Shown here piece by piece: positions 1-6,826 of a stretch of 9,909 nt of DNA. Under the pieces are notes generated by a model. That model saw only the letters and a program-made list of their open reading frames with translations, was not told the origin of the DNA and did no database searches. The stretch is taken from assembly GCA_003154635.1 (NCBI GenBank), contig PMDX01000047.1, forward strand, positions 23,868 through 33,776. The letters are read 5' to 3'. A program made the position numbers and the translations under genes. Source of the stretch: Actinomycetota bacterium (GTDB lineage Bacteria; Actinomycetota; Geothermincolia; Fen-727; Anoxymicrobiaceae). Each line of letters opens with the position of its first letter. Positions within the stretch are counted from its first letter, which is position 1.

Positions 1-512
1 AACAGCTCACTGAGGCCGTCGAGAAGGCGGCCGAGCTCGTCGGGTTGAGTCTCGAGAAACTCGGTGACCGGTCACCGTTCTCGCTCTCCGAGGGTGAAAA
101 GAGGCGAGCGGCGCTCGCCGGGGTCCTGGCGTTGCGCCCCGAGGTCCTCCTGCTCGACGAGCCTTTCATCGGGCTCGACTACGAGGGCAGGGAACACCTG
201 AAGAAGGCGCTGTCGCGGTACCGTGAAGACGCGGGAGCTTCGATCATCGTCGTAACGCACGAGCTGTCGGACATCTGGCCGCTGGCCACCCGCTTCACGA
301 TCATCGATGTTGGCAAGGTTCGGAGGTTCGAAGAGCGGGCCGACCTGCTGTCCGGTGACGTGGACATCAACGCCCTTGGTATGAAGCTTCCACAGTGGGG
401 CATCCTCGCAAGGGAGCTGCTCGCCTCCGGCATCTCACTTGAAGACCCGGCGGACCCACGGGTGCTGGCTAAAGCGATCGCGGCGCACAGGGAGGCGAAC
501 CGTGGTCGGTAA
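1..512 (+). CDS. ecfA: ECF transporter ATP-binding subunit EcfA (3' part)
   Basis: This is the C-terminal part of a cytoplasmic ABC ATPase that powers an energy-coupling-factor (ECF) transporter for vitamins or metal ions. Codons run from base 3, so the gene enters from outside the window and about 169 residues are visible, against roughly 270-290 for the family. The Walker A motif lies upstream. Visible motifs, in order: the signature loop as LSEGEKRR (for LSGGQ), Walker B EVLLLDEP with the catalytic Glu, the D-loop GLD, and the switch His in VVTHE. The TTG at base 45 would start inside the ATPase fold, so it is not a true start. The stop overlaps the start of ecfT by 11 bases, which shows translational coupling and supports EcfA over a generic ABC ATPase. 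Whether it is EcfA1 or EcfA2 cannot be told; the substrate-binding S component is not in the window. Confidence 0.9.
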   Translation, partial: QLTEAVEKAAELVGLSLEKLGDRSPFSLSEGEKRRAALAGVLALRPEVLLLDEPFIGLDYEGREHLKKALSRYREDAGASIIVVTHELSDIWPLATRFTIIDVGKVRRFEERADLLSGDVDINALGMKLPQWGILARELLASGISLEDPADPRVLAKAIAAHREANRGR

Positions 513-1290
513 AGACATCACCATCGGTCAGTTCCTGGCGGTGGACACCGCACTACACAAGATCGATCCTCGCCTGAAGCTCATCGCCGCCGTGGCTTCG
601 ATCGTCCTGGTGTTCGTATACGGTGGGTGGGCTTTGCTTGCCTACGCCCTCTTCCTGTTCGCGGTGCTCATCGTAGTACGGCTTCCCATGCTCCCGGTGC
701 TCAAGTCGCTCAGAACGGTGTGGGTCATCGTTGTGATCACTTTCCTACTGCAGGTGTTCCTCACTCCAGGGGAAGTCCTCTGGCACTGGGGTTTCCTGAG
801 TGTGACGGATACGGGGCTCTTCAACGGAGTAGTATTTTCAGGACGCGTCGTATTGCTGGTCGTGCTGCTCGCCGCGCTGACCATGACGACCCCACCGCTC
901 AAGCTCGCGGACGGACTCGAGGCTCTCCTGCACCCCCTCGAGCACCTCAAGGTCCCCATCTCCCGCATCACGACCGTGGTGAGCATCACGCTGATGTTCA
1001 TACCGAAGATGCTCGACCAGAGCAGCAAGCTCGTCAGGGCTCAGATGGCCAGGGGAGCCGACTTCGAATCTGCCAACGTGCTCAGACGCGTCCGCGACAT
1101 AGTGCCTGTGCTCGTGCCGCTCTTCGTCAAAGTCTTCCACGACGCCGACGAACTGGCGGTGGCCATGGATGCCCGCTCCTACAACAGCGGCACGGTAAGA
1201 ACACGCCTCTACCCCATGAAGATCGGTGCCCTCGAAACCCTACTCGTCACTGCCTTCATCCTCGCCTCCATCGCCCTCGTCTTTATCTGA
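502..1290 (+). CDS. ecfT: ECF transporter transmembrane subunit EcfT
   Basis: EcfT is the integral membrane scaffold that couples the EcfA ATPases to a substrate-specific S component. The chosen start is GTG at 502 (VGKDITIGQF), preceded by a good Shine-Dalgarno, GGGAGG, near 489-494. A farther upstream ATG at 439 would lie deep inside ecfA. The 262-residue product fits the family. Its N-terminus has the usual LHKIDPRLKL motif (19-28). Hydrophobic segments lie near 27-58, 71-88, 113-131 and 243-262. Between them is the cytoplasmic coupling region with two Ala-Arg motifs, MARGAD (ARG at 183-185) and MDARSY (ARS at 224-226). These are the helices that dock into the ATPases; the second motif has Ser instead of the usual Gly. 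Substrate unknown, because no S component or riboswitch is in view. Confidence 0.93.
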   Translation: MVGKDITIGQFLAVDTALHKIDPRLKLIAAVASIVLVFVYGGWALLAYALFLFAVLIVVRLPMLPVLKSLRTVWVIVVITFLLQVFLTPGEVLWHWGFLSVTDTGLFNGVVFSGRVVLLVVLLAALTMTTPPLKLADGLEALLHPLEHLKVPISRITTVVSITLMFIPKMLDQSSKLVRAQMARGADFESANVLRRVRDIVPVLVPLFVKVFHDADELAVAMDARSYNSGTVRTRLYPMKIGALETLLVTAFILASIALVFI

Positions 1291-1426
1291 CATATCACTC
1301 CGAAGTCAGAAAAGGGACCCGGGGCTGAGAAATTCGGCTCAAGAGGCAAGAACGCAGAAGTGTGTTTGACCCCTGTTTGCGCTATCTAGGTCTTCTTATT
1401 GCCTTTAAGTGCAGGGCGAGGGGTAC

Positions 1427-3385
1427 TTATTCCGTCGAACTCCGCAGTGGACTTAAGTCTGAAACATATCGCTCTTTCCGCGAGGACCTTGAGGAAAAAA
1501 CGTACCCCGAGCCCCCCCGGGCCTGAGAGACCTGTCCCAGCAGAATGCGTTCAGACGCCGACGTTGGACCGGAAGGCTGCAGCTTGTGCCCGAGGGTAAG
1601 CTCGGACTTCGCTTGTGCCTTGGCGCCCGTCGCATCAAGCGCCAGCCCGAGCACCAGGTGCGCGACCCATGCCGAGGGGTTGAGAGTGATGGCGGCCTGC
1701 GCTTCGGTTATCGCTTCGTTGTACGCTTTCCTGGCCAGGTATGCACGGGCCAGCCACTCGTGTGGATACCAGGAATTCTGGTCCGCCGTTACAGCCTGAG
1801 CGAACGCCGCGGCGGCGGCGTCATAATCTTTGAGATAATCGTGAGCCTCTCCAATGTCTATCAGCAGAGACTGCCGTTCGGGAGCGAGGTCATAGGCTTT
1901 CGTCCAGTCGTCGAGGGAGACCTGCATCTTGTCGCTGTGCTCCTGGACGGCTCCCCGGTCTTGATACCCAACCGACATGAATGCCTGCTCCTCCGAATCT
2001 ATCAGCCCCTTGAACGCCGCCAGGGCCAGGTCGAACTCACCCTGCCTCATCATCACTATGCCCAGCGCGACACGGGAGTCCGCATCGGTAGTATCGGCGT
2101 CAATAGCTTTCTGGATGTCAGTCTGCGCCGAGCGGAGGTCTCCGTGGAGCGCATCTATCATCGCCAGCACCGGGTACGCCCCGGCGTTCGACGGGTCGTC
2201 CCCAACAGCCTGCTTCAAGTCGGTGCTCGCGCCGGAGATGTCCTGACGAAGCATCTTGACGACGCCCAGGCCGACGAGGGCATTTGAGGACCCCGGCGCC
2301 ATCTCGAGGTTCTGCTTGTACCATTTCTCAGCCTCGCCCAGATCGGCCTGGCCAAGGGCTGCCTGCCCTATCCCGAAGACCGCGTCGGTCGACGTGCGGT
2401 CTGCGCGCCACGAGTTGGTAAATGCGTCTGTAGCGTCTTTCCATTTTCGCTCCAGGAGGTCCACCCGCCCCAGCCCTTCGAACGCCTGCGAGGACTGCGC
2501 GTCCTGTTCGAGAGCCTGGTCGAACTGGGGGCGTGCGTCGCTCAGATTACCGGAATCGACGAGAGCCCTGCCGAGATTGATGTGTGACCAGAGATCGTCG
2601 GGCGCCGCCGCGAGCCTGGCCCTGGCGTCATCTTCCGCCGCATCCCGCGTTGCCTCGTTGCGAAAGTAATGGGTCACCTGCAGGTCTACCAGCGAGGAGA
2701 ACTCCGGGGCTGGGAATGCCGCCTGGGTCCCTCCGGCGTTGTCCAGGGTCCTCACGGGGGCCTTTCCGGGCTCGCCCACGGCCCTTGCGCCTGCCGGAAC
2801 GGCTATCTTTCCGGCGCCATTCTCGACCACGGCGTTACCGCCGGCGACGAGCACTTCGGTCGTTCCTCCGGGAGCCACCTTCACGGAAAAGCTCGCCCCC
2901 GATGTGCCACCGCCCGAGCCGCTCACCGCTACCGCCGGGGTACTTACAGATGGGCCCGAATCGCCAACCATATCAAGAGCCACCTGCCCTCGTGAAAGCT
3001 GTACCCGCTCGGAGCCGCTTTCGGCACCCAACCTGAAGTCCGATGCGTCGAGCACGGCCATCCTTGCACCATTGCCAAGCAGGAAGAAGAGGTCCGAACC
3101 GGCAGCCGACCAGACGGTATCGCCCTCCAGGAGCGGTGTGCCGAGGCTCGCCGAAAGCCAGGTGTCGGCGCTCGCGAGGCGCAGGTCGAATGACGGCTGC
3201 GTCTGGACGGCCACCGCCTTGACCGGATATCTATTAGCCTTTCGGGCGGGCTTCTTTGCGCAAGAGGCCGAACCCAAGACAACCACGGCTATCAGAATTG
3301 TGGCAAGGATGGCCCGGATCGGTCTCGCACAAGCCGGGCGCCCCGTTTTCTTCGATTCCATCGAGAACTTGTGGTGCTTCATCAT
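1427..3385 (-). CDS. Putative lipoprotein with FecR-like domain and TPR repeats
   Basis: The 652-residue product has a basic N-terminus, a hydrophobic stretch (25-38) and SASC with Cys42. This is a weak lipobox because of Ser at -3, so lipid anchoring outside the membrane is likely but not certain. Residues about 80-205 resemble a FecR domain: GTPLLEGDTV, then LLGNGARMAV, LSRGQVALDM, STPAVAV, and a GTTEVLVAGG strand followed by AVPAGARAV. Residues about 262-606 hold roughly ten TPR-like helix pairs, the clearest at 265-298, 504-537 and 538-571. FecR domains are best known as anti-sigma regulators, but no sigma factor gene is nearby and the fold here may simply be a binding or scaffold module. 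Tandem ATG codons begin the gene, with only a weak GAAGAA upstream. The gene converges on ecfT and is divergent from apbE. The last 30 residues are Ser/Arg-rich and lie after a 7-C run on the + strand (1512-1518), so the C-terminus is less certain. Confidence 0.8.
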   Translation of the reverse strand: MMKHHKFSMESKKTGRPACARPIRAILATILIAVVVLGSASCAKKPARKANRYPVKAVAVQTQPSFDLRLASADTWLSASLGTPLLEGDTVWSAAGSDLFFLLGNGARMAVLDASDFRLGAESGSERVQLSRGQVALDMVGDSGPSVSTPAVAVSGSGGGTSGASFSVKVAPGGTTEVLVAGGNAVVENGAGKIAVPAGARAVGEPGKAPVRTLDNAGGTQAAFPAPEFSSLVDLQVTHYFRNEATRDAAEDDARARLAAAPDDLWSHINLGRALVDSGNLSDARPQFDQALEQDAQSSQAFEGLGRVDLLERKWKDATDAFTNSWRADRTSTDAVFGIGQAALGQADLGEAEKWYKQNLEMAPGSSNALVGLGVVKMLRQDISGASTDLKQAVGDDPSNAGAYPVLAMIDALHGDLRSAQTDIQKAIDADTTDADSRVALGIVMMRQGEFDLALAAFKGLIDSEEQAFMSVGYQDRGAVQEHSDKMQVSLDDWTKAYDLAPERQSLLIDIGEAHDYLKDYDAAAAAFAQAVTADQNSWYPHEWLARAYLARKAYNEAITEAQAAITLNPSAWVAHLVLGLALDATGAKAQAKSELTLGHKLQPSGPTSASERILLGQVSQARGGSGYVFSSRSSRKERYVSDLSPLRSSTE

Positions 3386-3502
3386 TATCTATTCTTCAAC
3401 CATAAACGAATGTGACCCTTGCAGAAAACACATCGCGGGAGCCAGGCCCTCGTTACGAACGTCGAATTTTCGTGGGATAAGGTGTTTCGCGAGAATCTTG
3501 AG

Positions 3503-3508
3503 TATAAT
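3503..3508 (+). promoter_or_regulatory. -10 promoter element of apbE
   Basis: A perfect TATAAT lies here, with TG two bases farther upstream than in a true extended -10. No convincing -35 box is found at 15-18 bases of spacing. Transcription would begin near 3514-3516, giving a leader of only about a dozen bases before the ATG at 3527. This supports the 3527 start, since an upstream ATG at 3419 would precede the promoter. Confidence 0.55.
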
Positions 3509-3526
3509 AACGACGATTTGGAGACA

Positions 3527-4588
3527 ATGAAGAAACTAAAGAGCTTTATCAACATAATTCTCATAACGCTGCTGGCCGCGGGTGCCGTCATACTCGTGGT
3601 GTTCATGTCGAATCGCGGGAGCGGGTCGGGAGAGCCGAAGGATACGTACCACTCCCCAACCGTCTTTGCCATGGACACCAACCTCGACATAACGATCGAG
3701 GGTCGGGGCGACCGGGCAAAAGCGGACTCGGACGCCGCCATCGCGCTCGCTCGCAAGATCGAGTCACACACGAGCATGTTCAAGCTGAAAAGCGACATCT
3801 ATCGCATAAACGCGAACGCCGGTCTCGCACCGGTCAAGGTAAACAGCGATACCATGTACCTCATACAGACGTCGCTCAAATATGGCGCCGAAACCGGCGA
3901 CGCGTTCGACATAACCGTGGCGCCCATAGTGAAGCTGTGGGGCTTCTACGACCAGAAGTACCGCATCCCCTCCCAGGCGGAGATAGACAATGCCCTCAAG
4001 CTGGTCGGTTACCAGAAAGTGGTCGTGGACCAGGCAAACGGTACGGTCTTCCTCCCGCAGAAAGGAATGGCGATCGACCTGGGTGGAGTAGCCAAAGGTT
4101 ACGCCGTAAAGCAGATGTACGATCTCCTCAAGAAGCGCGGTGTCAAAAGCGCGCTCGTCAACTTCGGGGGCTCGGTCGGGGCTATCGGCCGGCGTGCCGA
4201 CGGCAAGCTTTGGGTCATTGGCGTCAAACACCCCAGGTCGGAGGGCGGAGCGCTCGTCGGAGAACTCCAGGCCGAGAACGCGTTCATCAACTCGTCGGGA
4301 GATTACGAGCGATACTTCATCCGGAATGGGATACGCTACTGCCATCTTATCGACCCCAAGACCGGGCATCAGCCTACGGGAGTAATCAGCACGACCATAG
4401 TCGGCCCCGACGGCACCTTCGCCGATATCCTCTCCAAGGTCCCGTTCATGAAGGGGATGCAGGCCGGCCTCGAGTACATGAAGACCCAACCAGGCTACGA
4501 AGCGCTGGCCATCGACAGTTCGGGCAACATAATGGTCACGCAGGGCATGAAAGACAAGTACGTGCTCGCAATGCCCGCCAAGATCTAG
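3527..4588 (+). CDS. apbE: FAD:protein FMN transferase (ApbE family)
   Basis: ApbE enzymes attach FMN from FAD to Thr/Ser of target flavoproteins outside the cytoplasmic membrane (for example RnfG/NqrC-type or FMN-binding-domain proteins). The product has 353 residues, close to the family norm. A single membrane helix lies at about 7-27 with no lipobox Cys, so it is probably membrane-anchored with the enzyme outside. Family motifs follow in order: AMDTNLDITI (48-57), ETGDAFDITVAPIVKLWGF (122-140), IDLGGVAKGYAV (183-194), VNFGGSVGAIG (211-221), SSGDYERYF (256-264), HLIDPKTG (273-280) and FADILSK (298-304). In the last, the usual D-x-x-x-T metal-binding pair reads D300 and K304, an unusual substitution. 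Start chosen at ATG 3527, with GGAG three bases upstream and a TATAAT box before it. No obvious flavoprotein substrate is next to it. Confidence 0.92.
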   Translation: MKKLKSFINIILITLLAAGAVILVVFMSNRGSGSGEPKDTYHSPTVFAMDTNLDITIEGRGDRAKADSDAAIALARKIESHTSMFKLKSDIYRINANAGLAPVKVNSDTMYLIQTSLKYGAETGDAFDITVAPIVKLWGFYDQKYRIPSQAEIDNALKLVGYQKVVVDQANGTVFLPQKGMAIDLGGVAKGYAVKQMYDLLKKRGVKSALVNFGGSVGAIGRRADGKLWVIGVKHPRSEGGALVGELQAENAFINSSGDYERYFIRNGIRYCHLIDPKTGHQPTGVISTTIVGPDGTFADILSKVPFMKGMQAGLEYMKTQPGYEALAIDSSGNIMVTQGMKDKYVLAMPAKI

Positions 4589-4733
4589 CGAGACACCTCC
4601 GGTCTCATCTTGACGACAGTTTCCCCGAGACTCCACGGCATCCGGGCATCACCGCGTCGGAATTGTATGGCAGAAGGTGTCATGATAAAGTAATCCAATC
4701 AGTGGCAACTGGTTTCGAAGGAAGGTGGGTCAG

Positions 4734-4988
4734 ATGCCGGAACAAGAGATCGGCCGGATCGCACATTACTTCAACAAGATCGGCGTTGCGGCGATCGAAC
4801 TCACTGGGAACCTGGAGGTCGGTGACACGATCCACGTCAAGGGGCACACTTCCGATTGGACCCAGAGCATAGATTCGATGCAGATAGAGCATGACACCGT
4901 GGACAAGGCGGGCCCGGGTGAGTCAGTCGGCATCAGGATCGACGGACACGCTCACGAGCACGACGTTGTCTACAAGGTAACCGAATAG
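4734..4988 (+). CDS. Small EF-Tu domain-II-like (translation elongation factor-like) protein
   Basis: This 84-residue protein matches, from memory, the small 'translation elongation factor-like protein' family, which is a free-standing beta-barrel like domain II of EF-Tu/IF2 without a GTPase domain. Visible hallmarks are IGRIAHYFNKIGVAAIEL (6-23), the turn LEVGDTIHVKG (27-37), and SMQIEHDTVDKAGPGESVGI (48-67), which corresponds to the 'SIQ...hEp.eeA.pGd.VGi' part of translation factor domain II. It ends with DVVYKV. The chosen ATG has a strong Shine-Dalgarno (AAGGAAGG ending five to eight bases ahead); a GTG at 4725 is in frame but overlaps that Shine-Dalgarno. It has no signal peptide or membrane helix, so it should be cytoplasmic. 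Its function in the family is not established. It lies 145 bases after apbE and may be its own transcript. Confidence 0.82.
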   Translation: MPEQEIGRIAHYFNKIGVAAIELTGNLEVGDTIHVKGHTSDWTQSIDSMQIEHDTVDKAGPGESVGIRIDGHAHEHDVVYKVTE

Positions 4989-5007
4989 GCAGCCTGAGTA
5001 AAACTCG

Positions 5008-5138
5008 GGGCCAGGTCTGTATTTCTAGTCCTTGATTTGGATTCAGTCTTGCTCAGGCGCGCTTCCCGCGGCAACCCACGCGTTAGCGTGAGCGCGACAC
5101 GTCCAGGACGGATTAGTCTTAGATACCAGACCTGGCCC
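5008..5138. repeat. Nested 131-bp palindrome (possible MITE/REP-like element or structured RNA)
   Basis: The outer arms are GGGCCAGGTCTG (5008-5019) and CAGACCTGGCCC (5127-5138), a perfect 12-bp inverted repeat, extended by TAT/ATA after a one-base bulge (5020-5022 with 5123-5125). Inside, CGCGCT (5058-5063) pairs with AGCGCG (5091-5096), and CACGC (5077-5081) pairs with GCGTG (5086-5090) around the loop GTTA. The right end runs into TGTTTTCTTCC, which is terminator-like. It could be a non-autonomous mobile element whose ends resemble those seen near IS200-like/REP transposases, or a structured small RNA, or a large terminator for the EF-like gene. The inverted repeats are certain; the identity is not. 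Confidence 0.6.
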
Positions 5139-5233
5139 TGTTTTCTTCCTCGAAAGCTAACACGAAACAATTCAAGTTGATGGGGAGATGTCCGGTCTTC
5201 GTGCGGTGTAGCGGCCCGCCGATGAATATGATC

Positions 5234-5262
5234 TTGACATGGTATTTCGTCGGAAGATATTT
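5234..5262 (+). promoter_or_regulatory. Predicted promoter of the propeller gene
   Basis: A perfect -35 TTGACA (5234-5239) is followed, after 16 bases, by GATATT (5256-5261; 4 of 6 matches to TATAAT). AT-rich sequence follows. Transcription would start near 5268, giving a leader of about 70 bases before the ATG at 5341. The ATG at 5239 overlaps this -35 box, so the longer frame starting there is rejected. Confidence 0.55.
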
Positions 5263-5340
5263 TTTGTTTGGCAAACACGAGCGAGTACTCAACCTGGCAA
5301 CAGAAGTGATGCATTTGTACTTTGGGGAGGCTGGGGGACG

Positions 5341-6756
5341 ATGAGATCAATAAAAGCCATGCGTTTTCGAGCGACGGCTCTGCTCGTCGCGCTACTGGCG
5401 GCAGCCATCGCGCTGGCGGCGTGCCCGGGTGCCCTGGCGGCCACCGGCTGGCAGGTCCAGCAATCAGGGAAGACCGTTGCGCTCAACAGTGTCTCGGCTG
5501 TCGACGCGAACACCGCGTGGGCCGTAGGTAATAACAGCACCATCTTGAAGACAACCGACGGCGGTACGACCTGGCTGCCCCAGGCTACTCCTTCGTCACT
5601 GGATTTCGTCGGAGTAAAAGCCATCGACGCCAAAACCGCCTGGGCCGCGGCCAACCCCTGCACGATCCTGAAGACCACCGACGGGGGCGCGACGTGGCTT
5701 GTGAAGTTCCAGAACCAGAGTGGCGATATCAATGGACTTACCGCCTTCGATGCCGATACCGCGTGGGCGGTCGGCTTCTACACCTGGAACTCGGTCGGCA
5801 TTCCCGATTGGAACTCGGTGGTGATAAGGACTACAGACGGCGGCGCTTCCTGGGCGGCCTCCTATACGGCCAACAGGGTCTGGTTCTACGAGGTCGCCGC
5901 GCCGACGGCGAACGTCGCCTGGGTGGTCGGGCCGAGCAATGCCAGTAATCCCACGGGAACAAACATAATTCTAAAGACCGGCGACGGAGGAAATAGCTGG
6001 GCTTCCCAGGCTACCCCGGGCAACCCCGGGCAGATCGGTGTCTCCGCGGCAAGCGAAAACGTCGCCTGGACGTGCGGGGCCAACGGCACGGTCTTCAAGA
6101 CGGTTGATGGTGGCGTCACCTGGAGCAAGAAACTCGACCTTGGCCTGGGCGCATACGCTACCGGTCTCATAAGCGTTTCCGCTTTGGACGCCAACGTCGC
6201 GTGGGCCGTTGGAGCGGGCGGGTACATTCTCAAGACTTTCGACGGGGGCGTCACGTGGATGGTCCAGCGCCCCACGGGCTCCTCGGAGTTGTACTCGGTT
6301 TCGACTGTCGATGCCAACACCGCCTGGGCTGTGGGTGAAGGAGGGACTATTCTCCACACGACCGACGGCGGGGGCGGCTCCGTGATCCTCAACATAAACA
6401 CGGTTGCGCCTGCCAGCGCCGCGAACCTGTTCGTCGTGGACGCTCAGATCGCGGGCAGCGGCTTCGCTACCGGCGCGACTGTCAGGCTCGAGCGCTCCTC
6501 GACGGTCATCAACGCGACCGATGTCGTTGTCTCACCTTCGCAGATCACCTGCAAGTTGAACCTTAACGGGCAGCCCCTGGGGAAATATAACCTCATAGTG
6601 AAGAACCCGAATGGACAAGAGGCGACGCTCGCTGGAGGCTTCTCGATAACCGACGCATGCGGCCAGGGAGCCGGGGCGAGCATCGTGGTCCTTGCCGGTA
6701 TGATGAGCCTGCTGTCGATGGCAGGGCTCGGCTTCAGAAGGCGCAAGCATCGTTGA
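5341..6756 (+). CDS. Secreted Ycf48/BNR-like beta-propeller with IPT-like domain and C-terminal anchor
   Basis: The 471-residue product is extracytoplasmic. The N-terminus has a signal sequence (basic 1-10, hydrophobic 11-24) with a consensus lipobox LAAC (Cys28) and also a possible signal peptidase I site near ALAA (31-34). Seven repeats follow, each with an 'AWAVG'-type strand (59, 100, 141, 193, 242, 287, 328) and a DGG-x-x-W-type turn (TTDGGTTW at 71, then 112, 164, 213, 254, 299 and a degenerate TTDGGGGS at 340). This fits a seven-bladed propeller of the Ycf48/photosystem II assembly-factor-like superfamily; there is no sign of photosynthesis here. Residues about 348-437 look like an IPT/TIG Ig-like domain (AGSGFATGATV). 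The tail is CGQGAG (440-445), a hydrophobic helix (446-464) and RRRKHR, like a C-terminal sorting or retention signal. Start chosen at ATG 5341, with GGGGAGG ten bases upstream. Probably adhesion or envelope assembly; ligand unknown. Confidence 0.85.
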   Translation: MRSIKAMRFRATALLVALLAAAIALAACPGALAATGWQVQQSGKTVALNSVSAVDANTAWAVGNNSTILKTTDGGTTWLPQATPSSLDFVGVKAIDAKTAWAAANPCTILKTTDGGATWLVKFQNQSGDINGLTAFDADTAWAVGFYTWNSVGIPDWNSVVIRTTDGGASWAASYTANRVWFYEVAAPTANVAWVVGPSNASNPTGTNIILKTGDGGNSWASQATPGNPGQIGVSAASENVAWTCGANGTVFKTVDGGVTWSKKLDLGLGAYATGLISVSALDANVAWAVGAGGYILKTFDGGVTWMVQRPTGSSELYSVSTVDANTAWAVGEGGTILHTTDGGGGSVILNINTVAPASAANLFVVDAQIAGSGFATGATVRLERSSTVINATDVVVSPSQITCKLNLNGQPLGKYNLIVKNPNGQEATLAGGFSITDACGQGAGASIVVLAGMMSLLSMAGLGFRRRKHR

Positions 6757-6782
6757 CGAGCCTGGGCGGTGAAGCAACGAAA

Positions 6783-6803
6783 GGTTCTAAACGTCGGAGA
6801 ACC
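6783..6803 (-). terminator. Weak hairpin between convergent genes
   Basis: GGTTCT (6783-6788) and AGAACC (6798-6803) form a perfect 6-bp stem with a nine-base loop, in the 70 bases between the propeller gene and the phosphoesterase gene. On the minus strand it is followed by TTTCGTTG, so it could end the pafB/pafC/phosphoesterase transcript. The T-tract is poor, so termination is only a guess. Confidence 0.3.
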
Positions 6804-6826
6804 AGACAATAATCTTCTTGTTCTCT

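Larger units (their letters stand above)
4989..5340. other. Gene-free stretch of 352 bases between the EF-like gene and the propeller gene
   Basis: No credible reading frame is found on either strand; an open frame on the minus strand shows no recognisable domain and runs through the palindrome. The stretch contains a nested palindrome (5008-5138) followed by a T-rich run, about 95 bases in which I see nothing recognisable, and then a promoter (5234-5262) and a leader of about 70 bases before the propeller gene. The leader carries GAGTACTC, a short perfect palindrome (5284-5291). Confidence 0.7.

Noticed and set aside
1291..1426. Terminator or REP-like element between ecfT and the TPR gene
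   Set aside because: Only a four-base stem (TGAG 1326-1329 with CTCA 1338-1341) and short G/C runs are seen, with no strong hairpin or clear inverted ends. The 136 bases hold no gene.
2739..3530. + strand open frame of 263 residues opposite the TPR lipoprotein
   Set aside because: It is antisense to a gene with signal sequence, FecR-like and TPR motifs, and its sequence is low-complexity Pro/Ser/Ala/Arg-rich, a common shadow in GC-rich DNA.
3764..4636. Minus strand open frame opposite apbE
   Set aside because: apbE has the full set of family motifs; the opposite frame has none.
5270..5340. Possible c-di-GMP (GEMM-like) riboswitch in the propeller leader
   Set aside because: GGCAAAC is present but the required partner motif (GACGCAAAGC) is not, and no closing stem is clear.
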